From: Flavobacteriaceae bacterium | GTDB lineage: Bacteria > Bacteroidota > Bacteroidia > Flavobacteriales > Flavobacteriaceae | NCBI GenBank assembly: GCA_003511845.1 | Contig: DOIV01000241.1 | Location: 841-11,513, forward strand | DNA length: 10,673 nt | Direction: 5' to 3' | In this document: in pieces, positions 1 to 6,218 of the stretch | Numbering within the stretch: position 1 is the first letter of the stretch | Layout: each line of letters begins with the position of its first letter | Position numbers and translations under genes: made by a program | The notes under the pieces: model-generated | Seen by the model: the letters and a program-made list of their open reading frames with translations, nothing else | The model's database searches: none | What the model was told of the DNA's origin: nothing

Positions 1-59
1 AAAGAAATCGAAAAACACAATAAAAATACAGCGTTAATGAAATATTTTAAGATGTGCAT
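1..59 (-). CDS. 5' fragment of a secreted/outer-membrane protein, probably DUF6048 family
   Basis: An ATG at 59-57 opens a frame with no stop up to the window edge (19 codons, beginning MHILKYFINAVFLLCFSIS). It reads as the start of a signal peptide: a short basic stretch and then a hydrophobic core. It overlaps the last 26 bases of the DUF6452-type lipoprotein gene in another frame, so the two genes are probably translationally coupled. The DUF6048 assignment is an inference from context: in flavobacteria a DUF6452 gene is commonly followed by a DUF6048 gene, whose product is predicted to be an outer-membrane beta-barrel. Too little sequence is present to test this by motif. The start codon is a best guess. 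Confidence 0.5.
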   Translation of the reverse strand, partial: MHILKYFINAVFLLCFSIS

Positions 60-531
60 TGTTTTCATTTTCTATATGTTCTGAAATTACTTCTTTACTT
101 TTTATCCAAAGCCCATCACTATTTACATCTTCAATGGTATAAGTGACATTTTTAAAAATGCTTTTGTATCCGCATGAGCGACCTACAAAAACATTTTTAA
201 CTTCATAAGTTACTATGAGTTTGTCTTTGTTTGAAGTTGCTGGGTCAGTACTGTTTTTTGTCAATATAAAGGTGGTTTGTGTATCGTATACATTCAATGG
301 TAAGGAAATAGAATCCTTAAGTTGAATGTGTACCGTGTCTAATTCTTCGTTAATTTCGGCTTCTACAATTAACCCATTTACAGATTTTTTTATTTCAGGA
401 TCATCAATATCATAAAACCGAATGGTAAGTTTCGGTGTGATGGCATCAATACAAATCTCATCACGTTCGCAACTAAGTTGAAAAGCTCCAATTAAAATTA
501 ATAGTAAGAGGTATATCTTGTTTTGTTTCAT
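34..531 (-). CDS. DUF6452 family lipoprotein of unknown function
   Basis: The protein has 165 residues. It begins with a lipoprotein signal: a Lys-bearing N-terminus, a Leu/Ile-rich core and a lipobox ending in QLSC, with Cys21 as the predicted lipidated residue, followed by ERDEIC. The remainder looks like a small beta-rich domain with no catalytic motif I recognise. The acidic Cys-containing segment after the lipobox followed by TPKLTIRFYD matches my recollection of the DUF6452 family, which is restricted to Bacteroidota. It lies 61 bases downstream of rlmD on the same strand with no TAnnTTTG promoter between them, so read-through from rlmD is likely. Its 3' end overlaps the next gene by 26 bases. 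A palindromic repeat lies just upstream of its start. Function is unknown; a role with a neighbouring envelope protein is only inferred from the pairing. Confidence 0.75.
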   Translation of the reverse strand: MKQNKIYLLLLILIGAFQLSCERDEICIDAITPKLTIRFYDIDDPEIKKSVNGLIVEAEINEELDTVHIQLKDSISLPLNVYDTQTTFILTKNSTDPATSNKDKLIVTYEVKNVFVGRSCGYKSIFKNVTYTIEDVNSDGLWIKSKEVISEHIENENNAHLKIFH

Positions 532-542
532 TTCTTATTGTC

Positions 543-562
543 ATTCCTGCGGAAGCAGGAAT
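543..562. repeat. Short GC-rich palindrome (REP-like intergenic element)
   Basis: The sequence ATTCCTGC-GGAA-GCAGGAAT forms a perfect 8-bp stem with a 4-base loop, in the 61-base gap between rlmD and the DUF6452 gene. On the minus strand, where both neighbours are transcribed, no U-run follows it (the next bases are GACAATAAG), so it is a poor intrinsic terminator for rlmD. The flanking context (GTCATTCCTGC...GCAGGAATCTG) resembles short palindromes that I know to be dispersed in intergenic regions of many flavobacterial genomes. Copy number cannot be seen from this window. Confidence 0.7.
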
Positions 563-592
563 CTGTTTTTAATCAAGCACGATTTAATAAAA

Positions 593-2005
593 TTAGCGTT
601 TTTCCAAAAGTACAACATTTTCGACATGATGTGTTTGCGGAAACATATCTACAGCTTGAGTTTTAATAATTTTATATTTTTCATCAAGTAGAGCCAAGTC
701 TCTTGCTTGAGTTGCAGAGTTACAACTTACATATACAATTCTGTCAGCTTCAATTTTCAATAATTGTGCTATCACATTTTTATGCATTCCATCCCTTGGC
801 GGATCGGTAATAATCACATCTGGTTTGCCATTTTTAGAAATAAACTCATCGGTAAAAATTTTTGCCATATCACCAACAAAAAAATCTACATTATCAATGT
901 CGTTATTTTTTGCATTTTCTTTAGCATCTACAATAGCTTCTGGTACACTCTCTATACCAACTATTTTTTTTGCTTGTTTGGCAACAAACTGAGCAATAGT
1001 ACCTGTGCCGGTATATAAATCATACACTGTTTCTGTACCAGAAAGGTCAGCGAAATTTCTAGTTATTTTATAGAGTTCATAAGCTTGAGTAGAATTAGTT
1101 TGATAAAAAGATTTTGCATTGATTTTAAATTTCAAACCTTCCATAGTTTCAAAAATATGATCTCTACCTTTAAACAATACAATTTCTTGATCGTAAATGG
1201 TATCGTTTCTTTTTTGATTGATGATGTATTGTAAAGATGTTATTTCAGGAAATTTTTCAGCAATATGATTCATTAACAACTCTCTTTTAGTTGTATCGTC
1301 TTCAAAAAATTGCATGACCAACATGATTTCTCCTGTAGATACAATCCGTAACATCATAGTTCTTAACAACCCGCTTTGTTCACGAGGATTGAAAAAACTC
1401 AATCCATTTTCTAAAGAAAATTCCTTGATAGAATTTCGAATGGCATTTGAAGGATCTTCTTGTAAGTGACATTTTTCTACATCTAGTATTTTATCCCACA
1501 TACCAGCAATATGAAAACCTAAAGCATTTTTATTTTCTATCTCAACATCAGAATTTATTTCTTTATAGGTTAGCCATCTGCTATTAGAAAAAGAGAATTC
1601 CATTTTATTTCTGTAGAAATATTGTTTTTCAGCACCTAGAATTGGTGTTATTTCAGGCAATTCTAAATGCCCAATTCTAGTCAAATGATCTACAACCTCT
1701 TTTTCTTTATAGAATAATTGATCTTCATACTTCATATGCTGCCATTTGCAGCCGCCACAATGTTCAAAATAATCACAAACTGGAGTCGTACGTTTTTCAG
1801 ATTTCTTTATAAAATTAATTGCTTTACCTTCATAATAGGCTTTTCGCTTTTTGAAGGTCTGTATATCTACAACATCACCAGGTACAGCGTTAGATAGAAA
1901 TATTACTCTGCCATCTGTAGCTTTTGCAACTGTTTTACCTCTGGCACCAGCATCAATGACTTCAATATTTTCGAAAATGATTTTTTTTTTCTTTCCTCTT
2001 GACAT
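593..2005 (-). CDS. rlmD: 23S rRNA (uracil(1939)-C(5))-methyltransferase RlmD
   Basis: This is a 470-residue SAM-dependent RNA m5U methyltransferase of the TrmA/RumA family, acting on 23S rRNA. An N-terminal basic TRAM-like domain is followed by the [4Fe-4S] ligands C77-x5-C83-x2-C86 (CDYFEHCGGC) with a fourth cysteine at about 179 (DVEKC). The SAM-binding motif DLYTGTGT is near 329-336 and TDPPRDG near 400. The catalytic cysteine is about C428 in YVSCNSATQARD, and the general-base glutamate is about E462 in HHVE near the C-terminus. All key residues are present. I chose the ATG at 2005-2003: a longer frame to 2023 would add six residues that overlap a promoter motif. A run of ten adenines lies in codons 6-9. 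Other specificities in the family (U747, tRNA U54) cannot be fully excluded, but the RlmD-type layout fits best. Confidence 0.92.
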   Translation of the reverse strand: MSRGKKKKIIFENIEVIDAGARGKTVAKATDGRVIFLSNAVPGDVVDIQTFKKRKAYYEGKAINFIKKSEKRTTPVCDYFEHCGGCKWQHMKYEDQLFYKEKEVVDHLTRIGHLELPEITPILGAEKQYFYRNKMEFSFSNSRWLTYKEINSDVEIENKNALGFHIAGMWDKILDVEKCHLQEDPSNAIRNSIKEFSLENGLSFFNPREQSGLLRTMMLRIVSTGEIMLVMQFFEDDTTKRELLMNHIAEKFPEITSLQYIINQKRNDTIYDQEIVLFKGRDHIFETMEGLKFKINAKSFYQTNSTQAYELYKITRNFADLSGTETVYDLYTGTGTIAQFVAKQAKKIVGIESVPEAIVDAKENAKNNDIDNVDFFVGDMAKIFTDEFISKNGKPDVIITDPPRDGMHKNVIAQLLKIEADRIVYVSCNSATQARDLALLDEKYKIIKTQAVDMFPQTHHVENVVLLEKR

Positions 2006-2009
2006 AATG

Positions 2010-2041
2010 CAAAGGTAATTCAAACAAAAACATCCGCCAAA
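2010..2041 (-). promoter_or_regulatory. Candidate Bacteroidota promoter of rlmD, directly before its ATG
   Basis: On the minus strand, TACCTTTG (2017-2010) matches the Bacteroidota -7 consensus TAnnTTTG. A TTTG (2041-2038), matching the -33 element, lies 20 bases upstream. Only four bases (CATT) separate the -7 box from the rlmD ATG, so a transcript from here would be essentially leaderless. The -33 TTTG is formed by the loop and first stem base of the palindrome at 2028-2052. The consensus is established knowledge; use of this site is inferred. Confidence 0.6.
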
Positions 2042-2052
2042 GGCGGATGTTT
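2028..2052. repeat. 11-bp GC-rich hairpin upstream of rlmD
   Basis: AAACATCCGCC (2028-2038), loop AAA and GGCGGATGTTT (2042-2052) form a perfect 11-bp stem in an otherwise very AT-rich divergent intergenic region. It is followed by T-rich sequence on the minus strand, so it resembles a terminator in shape, yet it lies upstream of rlmD rather than after a gene. The CATCCGCC/GGCGGATG core resembles short palindromes dispersed in flavobacterial genomes, from general knowledge. It overlaps the -33 part of the proximal rlmD promoter candidate. Confidence 0.65.
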
Positions 2053-2093
2053 AAATATTATATGTTTTAAGAATTATTTTGTGTTTAATATTA

Positions 2094-2101
2094 CAAATAT
2101 A
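2094..2101 (-). promoter_or_regulatory. Candidate distal promoter -7 box for rlmD
   Basis: TATATTTG on the minus strand (2101-2094) matches TAnnTTTG. Transcription from here would start roughly 80 bases before the rlmD ATG and would carry the 2028-2052 hairpin in its 5' leader. The -33 region (CGTTAA about 20 bases upstream) is a poor match, so this is weaker than the proximal candidate in that respect. Confidence 0.35.
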
Positions 2102-2216
2102 GATACTTATTATATTAGTTTAACGTATTTTCAAGTATATTATGATGTTTTTTTATTAATTTATAAGCACTCTAAATAGTTTCAAAAAATTAAATTTTTT
2201 TTCTTTTAAAAAACAC

Positions 2217-2224
2217 TAAATTTG
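2217..2224 (+). promoter_or_regulatory. Candidate promoter -7 box for prfA
   Basis: TAAATTTG matches TAnnTTTG and ends 20 bases before the prfA ATG, giving a predicted leader of about 15 bases. The -33 position lies in an A/T-run region with no clear TTTG, so only the -7 element supports the call. Confidence 0.45.
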
Positions 2225-2244
2225 TAATCTTAAAAAAATAATTG

Positions 2245-3321
2245 ATGTTAGATAGATTAAATATATTTAAGCAACGTTTTGATGAAGTTTCTGATTTGAT
2301 AATTCAACCAGATATTATAATGGATCAAAAACGCTACGTGAAGCTGAATAAAGAATATAAAGAATTAAAAGTTGTAGTAGATAAAAGAGAGGAATACAAG
2401 GGTGTGCTTGACAATATAGCAGAGGCAAAAGAAATTATTGATGATGGTTCTGATACTGAAATGGTTGAAATGGCTCAGTTAGAACTGGATGAATCTTTAG
2501 GGAAAATACCAGAATTAGAAGAGGAGATAAAGTTTTTATTGATACCTAGAGACCCCGAAGATGCAAAAAATGTTATTGTTGAAATAAGAGCAGGTACAGG
2601 AGGAGATGAAGCTAGTATTTTTGCTGGAGATTTATATCGAATGTATACTAAATACTCTTCTGATAGAAAATGGAAAACTGAAGTAGAAGATATAAGTGAA
2701 GGTACATCTGGCGGATTTAAAGAAATTATTTTTAGTATTTCAGGAGCAGATGTGTATGGCGATATGAAATTTGAATCTGGTGTGCATCGTGTACAACGAG
2801 TGCCACAAACAGAAACTCAAGGACGTGTACATACTTCGGCAGCAACTGTAATGGTTTTACCAGAAGCAGAAGAGTTTGATATTGATTTAAAAACAAGCGA
2901 CATTAGAGTTGATTATTTTTGTTCTTCTGGTCCAGGCGGGCAGTCGGTAAACACAACGTATTCAGCGGTGCGTTTAACACATGTTCCAACAGGTATAGTT
3001 GCTCAGTGTCAAGATCAAAAATCACAGCATAAAAACAAAGATAAAGCAATGAAAGTGTTGCGGTCACGTATCTATGAAATGGAATTAGAAAAGAAATTAG
3101 CAGCAGATTCAGCTAAAAGAAATTCATTGGTGTCAAGTGGTGATAGATCAGCAAAAATTAGAACCTATAATTACCCACAAGGTAGGGTTACTGAACATAG
3201 AATAGGGCTTACACTTTATGATTTAAGTAATATTATTAATGGTGATATCCATAAAATTATTGAAGAGTTAAAATTGGCAGAGAATACCGAAAAATTAAAA
3301 GAATTGGGAGAAGTTTTATAA
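2245..3321 (+). CDS. prfA: Peptide chain release factor 1 (RF1)
   Basis: The protein has 358 residues, the normal length for RF1, and ends translation at UAA and UAG codons. An N-terminal coiled-coil domain (about 1-100) precedes the core. The core contains AGTGGDEA (about 116-123), the codon-recognition loop with PQT at 187-189 (the PxT motif; PAT in Escherichia coli RF1), and the universal GGQ at 231-233, which enters the peptidyl-transferase centre. The glutamine of GGQ is normally N5-methylated by PrmC, which is not encoded in this window. PxT rather than SPF identifies RF1 rather than RF2. I start it at ATG 2245; a TTG one codon earlier is also in frame but less likely. It is transcribed divergently from rlmD and followed by a weak hairpin. 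Confidence 0.96.
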   Translation: MLDRLNIFKQRFDEVSDLIIQPDIIMDQKRYVKLNKEYKELKVVVDKREEYKGVLDNIAEAKEIIDDGSDTEMVEMAQLELDESLGKIPELEEEIKFLLIPRDPEDAKNVIVEIRAGTGGDEASIFAGDLYRMYTKYSSDRKWKTEVEDISEGTSGGFKEIIFSISGADVYGDMKFESGVHRVQRVPQTETQGRVHTSAATVMVLPEAEEFDIDLKTSDIRVDYFCSSGPGGQSVNTTYSAVRLTHVPTGIVAQCQDQKSQHKNKDKAMKVLRSRIYEMELEKKLAADSAKRNSLVSSGDRSAKIRTYNYPQGRVTEHRIGLTLYDLSNIINGDIHKIIEELKLAENTEKLKELGEVL

Positions 3322-3333
3322 TGTTAAAATACT

Positions 3334-3354
3334 AACGAATAGTTTTTATTCGTT
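3334..3354 (+). terminator. Weak hairpin after prfA
   Basis: AACGAATA (3334-3341) pairs with TATTCGTT (3347-3354) around a 5-base loop, 12 bases after the prfA stop. The 8-bp stem has only two G-C pairs and is followed by TAATTT rather than a solid T-run, so any termination would be partial. Confidence 0.35.
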
Positions 3355-3413
3355 TAATTTACACAAAATTTTATATAATAGTTATTCTAGTATTAATTTT
3401 ACCTGACCAAAGT

Positions 3414-3938
3414 ATGCTTAAAGGTTTAAAAAAGAAATCAGCTATTCAGTCTTTAGAAAAGCAACTGAAGAAGTTGAAAAACAATAATGTTTCTCTAAGT
3501 AAGATTCATAAAATTGGTATTTTGGCAGATTCAAGATTGTTTGGCAGTTATGATATTACAAGAAATTTGAGACAAAAATTAGGAATCTCAAACGATAAAC
3601 ATATAGAAATAATTATTTTTGAAAACCTAAAAGACGATTTTGTAACACAGCATTATAGTGTGTTTTCAGAAAAAGATTTTGGTATGTATGGTAAAGCTAA
3701 AGCTTTAAATGTAAAGAGCTTTATGGAAGATGATTTTGATTTATTGATAAATTATTGCAATCATGACTCTGTGTATACAAATTTAGTGCTTGTAAATTCA
3801 AAAGCAAAATTCAAAGTGGGTTTTTTAGATGAAACCTTTAGAGATGTATATGATTTTACTATTGAAATTACAGGAAATAAAGTAGATGTTTTTAATGATG
3901 AATTGGCGAAGTATTTAAAAATTTTAAAATTAGTATGA
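3414..3938 (+). CDS. DUF6913 family protein of unknown function
   Basis: The protein has 174 residues and looks cytoplasmic, with no signal peptide or membrane segment. The first 30 residues are Lys-rich and helical. They are followed by alternating hydrophobic strands and helices (HKIGILADS near 32-40, HIEIIIFE near 63-70, FDLLINYC near 108-115, AKFKVGFLDE near 131-140), which suggests a Rossmann-like alpha/beta fold. I see no nucleotide-binding or catalytic motif. The sequence and its position directly before dapA match what I recall of the Bacteroidota-restricted DUF6913 family. It sits 92 bases after prfA and 52 bases before dapA, with no TAnnTTTG box immediately upstream, so it may depend on read-through from prfA. 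Its function is unknown; linkage to dapA does not prove a role in lysine synthesis. Confidence 0.75.
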   Translation: MLKGLKKKSAIQSLEKQLKKLKNNNVSLSKIHKIGILADSRLFGSYDITRNLRQKLGISNDKHIEIIIFENLKDDFVTQHYSVFSEKDFGMYGKAKALNVKSFMEDDFDLLINYCNHDSVYTNLVLVNSKAKFKVGFLDETFRDVYDFTIEITGNKVDVFNDELAKYLKILKLV

Positions 3939-3973
3939 TAAAATTGTGCTTTAATATTCTGAGCAATTTTATC
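3937..3973 (+). terminator. Inverted repeat between the DUF6913 gene and dapA
   Basis: GATAAAATTG (3937-3946) pairs perfectly with CAATTTTATC (3964-3973), a 10-bp stem with a 17-base loop. The stem begins within the DUF6913 stop codon and ends 17 bases before the dapA ATG. It is AT-rich and lacks a following T-run. It could be a weak terminator, an mRNA-stabilising structure or a dapA leader element; the sequence does not decide between these. Confidence 0.35.
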
Positions 3974-3990
3974 TTAAATTGTAAAGAAAG

Positions 3991-4866
3991 ATGAAGCAAT
4001 TTTACGGAACAGGTGTAGCATTAGTAACTCCATTTAAAGAAGATAAAAGTATTGACCATAATGCTTTAAAAAGTCTAGTTAATTTTCAGATAGATAATGG
4101 TGTTGACTATTTAGTCGTATTAGGGACTACTGGTGAGCCTGCAACACTTACATCAGAAGAAAAAGAGCAAGTTAAAGAAGCGATTGTAACTGTCAATAAC
4201 GGAAGATTACCTTTAGTATTAGGTATTGGAGGTAATTGTACTCAATCAATAATAGATGAGATAAAAAGAACTGATTTATATGCTTTTGATGCTATTCTGT
4301 CTGTAGCACCATATTATAACAAGCCTACTCAAGAAGGATTTTATCAGCATTTTAAAGCCATTGCAGAAGTATGTCCTAAACCAATTATACTTTATAATGT
4401 ACCAGGTAGAACCGCAAAAAATGTAATCCCCGAAACCATATTTAGATTAGCCTCTGATTTTAGTAATATTATTGGGGTTAAAGAAGCAGGAAATAACGTA
4501 CATCAATATTTAAAATTGATTAAAAATAAGCCAGAAGATTTTTTAATTATTTCTGGTGATGATGATTTAGTACTCGGAGTGGTTCTGGCTGGTGGTGCAG
4601 GAGTGATCTCCGTTATGGGGCAAGCACTTCCAAAAGAATTTTCAAAAATGATTCAATTAGGACTCGAAGGTAAAGCCAAGCAAGCATATAATATTCATTA
4701 TAAATTGATGGATGGTATCGATTTAATTTTTGAAGAAAATAATCCTTCAGGAATAAAAGCTTTACTGAAAAAACGAGCCATTTGCGAAATGTATGTAAGA
4801 TTGCCTTTAGTAAATGCTACTGCTGAACTTGAAGATAAAATCAGTGCTTTTATTGATGAATATTAA
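3991..4866 (+). CDS. dapA: 4-hydroxy-tetrahydrodipicolinate synthase
   Basis: DapA (291 residues) condenses pyruvate with aspartate semialdehyde, the committed step towards diaminopimelate for peptidoglycan and lysine. The protein is a full-length (beta/alpha)8 barrel of the DapA/NAL class I aldolase family. The Schiff-base lysine is K164 in IIGVKEAGN. The catalytic triad residues appear as T47 (GTTGE, 45-49), Y109 (APYYNKP) and Y135 (ILYNVPGRT), and R140 matches the substrate-binding arginine. With these residues in place, DapA is a better call than N-acetylneuraminate lyase or other family members. The start codon follows a purine-rich AAAGAAAG. It is preceded by a 10-bp inverted repeat and followed by a weak terminator-like hairpin before the bamD promoter region. 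Confidence 0.95.
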   Translation: MKQFYGTGVALVTPFKEDKSIDHNALKSLVNFQIDNGVDYLVVLGTTGEPATLTSEEKEQVKEAIVTVNNGRLPLVLGIGGNCTQSIIDEIKRTDLYAFDAILSVAPYYNKPTQEGFYQHFKAIAEVCPKPIILYNVPGRTAKNVIPETIFRLASDFSNIIGVKEAGNNVHQYLKLIKNKPEDFLIISGDDDLVLGVVLAGGAGVISVMGQALPKEFSKMIQLGLEGKAKQAYNIHYKLMDGIDLIFEENNPSGIKALLKKRAICEMYVRLPLVNATAELEDKISAFIDEY

Positions 4867-4885
4867 TAGAATTTAGGTTCATAAT

Positions 4886-4927
4886 AGTTTGCCAATTGAG
4901 TATTAACAAACTTTTACAATTTTTTTT
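4886..4927 (+). terminator. Weak terminator-like hairpin with T-runs after dapA
   Basis: AGTTTG (4886-4891) pairs with CAAACT (4907-4912). TTTT follows at once, and an eight-T run occurs at 4920-4927. The stem is only 6 bp with a 15-base loop, so it is marginal. Its position about 20 bases after the dapA stop and before the bamD promoter candidates is what supports the call. Confidence 0.35.
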
Positions 4928-4950
4928 AATTGCAGTTTTAAAAAGTAAAT

Positions 4951-4958
4951 TATTTTTG
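4951..4958 (+). promoter_or_regulatory. Candidate distal promoter -7 box for the bamD operon
   Basis: TATTTTTG matches TAnnTTTG, with TTG at 4930-4932 as a possible -33 element 18 bases upstream. Transcription from here would give bamD a leader of about 100 bases. The same eight bases recur exactly 100 bases downstream at 5051-5058. Confidence 0.4.
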
Positions 4959-5050
4959 CTTCATTAAATAACCCAAATATTTATTTTTAATTAAATAAAA
5001 TACGAGTTGATTATTTTAATGATTAATTGGTATATTTAGTTTTAAATAAG

Positions 5051-5058
5051 TATTTTTG
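5051..5058 (+). promoter_or_regulatory. Candidate proximal promoter -7 box for the bamD operon
   Basis: TATTTTTG matches TAnnTTTG and is followed by CAAA and then the ATG at 5063. TTGG at 5027-5030 lies 20 bases upstream as a possible -33 element. A transcript would be leaderless for the 5063 start, or carry a leader of under 10 bases for the 5072 start. Confidence 0.5.
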
Positions 5059-5062
5059 CAAA

Positions 5063-5896
5063 ATGCAGAAAATGAAACGACTTGGTGTATTTCTAGTATT
5101 ATCTCTATTACTTTTATCTTGTAGTGAATATCAAAAGGTATTGAACAAAGGCAAAGTAGAAGATCAATACAAAATGGCTACTGAATATTTTGAAGAAGGT
5201 GAGTTTAACAAATCGGTTAACTTGTTTGAAAAAGTAATTCCGAAGTACAGTAGAAAGCCTCAGATGGAACGTATCCAATTTATGGTGGCAAAAGCCAACT
5301 ATAATACTAAAAGTTACGATTTAGCTTCCTACCACTTTAATAAATTTATTGGTAATTACCCTACAAGTTCTAAAGTTGAAGAAGCGTCTTATTTATTGGC
5401 ACATAGTTATTACCTTAGCTCACCAAAATCAAGTAGAGATCAAGCAAATACTCAAAAAGCATTAACTGAACTTCAAAACTTTATTGATAAATTTCCGGAA
5501 TCAAGTAGAGTAAAAGAAGCAAACATGTATCATGATGAATTGACCAAAAGATTAGAAAAAAAATCATTTGATATTGCAAAACAGTATTATATTACAGAAA
5601 GATATCAAGCAGCAATTATGGCTTTTGATATTTTTATTGAAGACAATTTTGGTACAGATTACAAAGAAGATGCTTTAGCTTATAAATTTTTGGCTGCTTA
5701 TGAATTAGGTATTAAAAGTGTTTTTACAAAGAAAGAACAACGAATTAATACTGCTATAGCAGCATATAATAGATTGAAGAAAAGTTTTCCGAAATCAAAT
5801 AAGTTGAATAAGTTTTCTTCTAAATTAGAAGAGTTAAATAGTGAATTAACAAAAACAAAAGAAATTTACGCTAAATATACTAACAATGGATTATAA
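5063..5896 (+). CDS. bamD: Outer membrane protein assembly factor BamD (TPR lipoprotein)
   Basis: BamD is the essential lipoprotein partner of BamA in the beta-barrel assembly machine, anchored to the periplasmic face of the outer membrane. The protein has 277 residues and a lipoprotein signal peptide whose lipobox LLSC places the lipidated cysteine at Cys20, followed by SEYQKVLNKG, typical of Bacteroidota BamD. The mature part consists of TPR helices: YKMATEYFEEGEFNKSVNLFEKVI and ASYHFNKFIGNYPTS are the clearest, and a third lies around RYQAAIMAFDIFI. It is slightly longer than the 245-residue E. coli protein. I chose ATG 5063; ATG 5072 (MKRLG) is an equally plausible start. A longer frame from a TTG at 5027 overlaps the promoter and is unlikely. 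It leads an operon and overlaps rpoZ by 11 bases. Confidence 0.92.
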   Translation: MQKMKRLGVFLVLSLLLLSCSEYQKVLNKGKVEDQYKMATEYFEEGEFNKSVNLFEKVIPKYSRKPQMERIQFMVAKANYNTKSYDLASYHFNKFIGNYPTSSKVEEASYLLAHSYYLSSPKSSRDQANTQKALTELQNFIDKFPESSRVKEANMYHDELTKRLEKKSFDIAKQYYITERYQAAIMAFDIFIEDNFGTDYKEDALAYKFLAAYELGIKSVFTKKEQRINTAIAAYNRLKKSFPKSNKLNKFSSKLEELNSELTKTKEIYAKYTNNGL

Positions 5897-6218
5897 AAAT
5901 TCTGAAGCATCGTTAACAACGATTACTTACGACAAAACTAAAATTGAAGCACCTACTCAAAATATTTATGAGTCTATTTCAATTATGGCGAAAAGAGCAA
6001 ATCAAATTAGTGAAGATATTAAGAAAGAACTCATTGATAAGTTGGAAGAATTTGCTACACATAATGATAGCTTAGAAGAAGTTTTTGAAAATAAAGAACA
6101 AATTGAGGTTTCTCGTTTTTATGAAAAATTACCTAAATCTACAGCAATTGCAGTAGACGAATGGTTAAATGGAAAAATTTATCATAGAAACCCAGAAGAA
6201 CCAGATACTACTAAATAA
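5886..6218 (+). CDS. rpoZ: DNA-directed RNA polymerase subunit omega
   Basis: Omega is a small subunit that helps fold and latch the beta' subunit of RNA polymerase. The 110-residue product has the family's helical core NIYESISIMAKRANQISEDI (about 27-46), which aligns with the conserved AxRAxQ segment of E. coli omega. It lacks the E. coli-type MARVT N-terminus and is longer than the 91-residue E. coli protein, in line with Bacteroidota omegas. The C-terminal half is acidic and helical. The ATG lies within the end of bamD (11-base overlap) and its stop shares one base with the coaBC start (TAATG), so translation is probably coupled on both sides. Position between bamD and coaBC strongly supports the assignment, since rpoZ-coaBC adjacency is widespread. 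Confidence 0.88.
   Translation: MDYKNSEASLTTITYDKTKIEAPTQNIYESISIMAKRANQISEDIKKELIDKLEEFATHNDSLEEVFENKEQIEVSRFYEKLPKSTAIAVDEWLNGKIYHRNPEEPDTTK

Noticed and set aside
543..562. Palindrome as the intrinsic terminator of rlmD
   Set aside because: The U-run needed on the minus strand is absent; the T-run lies on the other side, where no plus-strand gene ends.
764..1018. 84-codon open frame on the plus strand
   Set aside because: It lies wholly inside rlmD on the opposite strand. Its product is rich in Phe, Tyr, Ile and Cys, as expected from antisense AT-rich coding DNA, and matches no family I recognise.
2006..2023. N-terminal extension of rlmD (MNYLCI)
   Set aside because: These six codons coincide with the TACCTTTG promoter box, and the TRAM-domain start is complete from MSRG, so ATG 2005 is preferred.
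2053..2216. Small RNA or small gene in the rlmD-prfA divergent region
   Set aside because: Apart from promoter-like boxes, it is low-complexity AT-rich sequence without a structured element or a credible reading frame.
5027..5062. N-terminal extension of bamD from a TTG codon
   Set aside because: The extension would precede a perfectly formed lipoprotein signal peptide and overlaps the promoter motif, so it is not translated in all likelihood.
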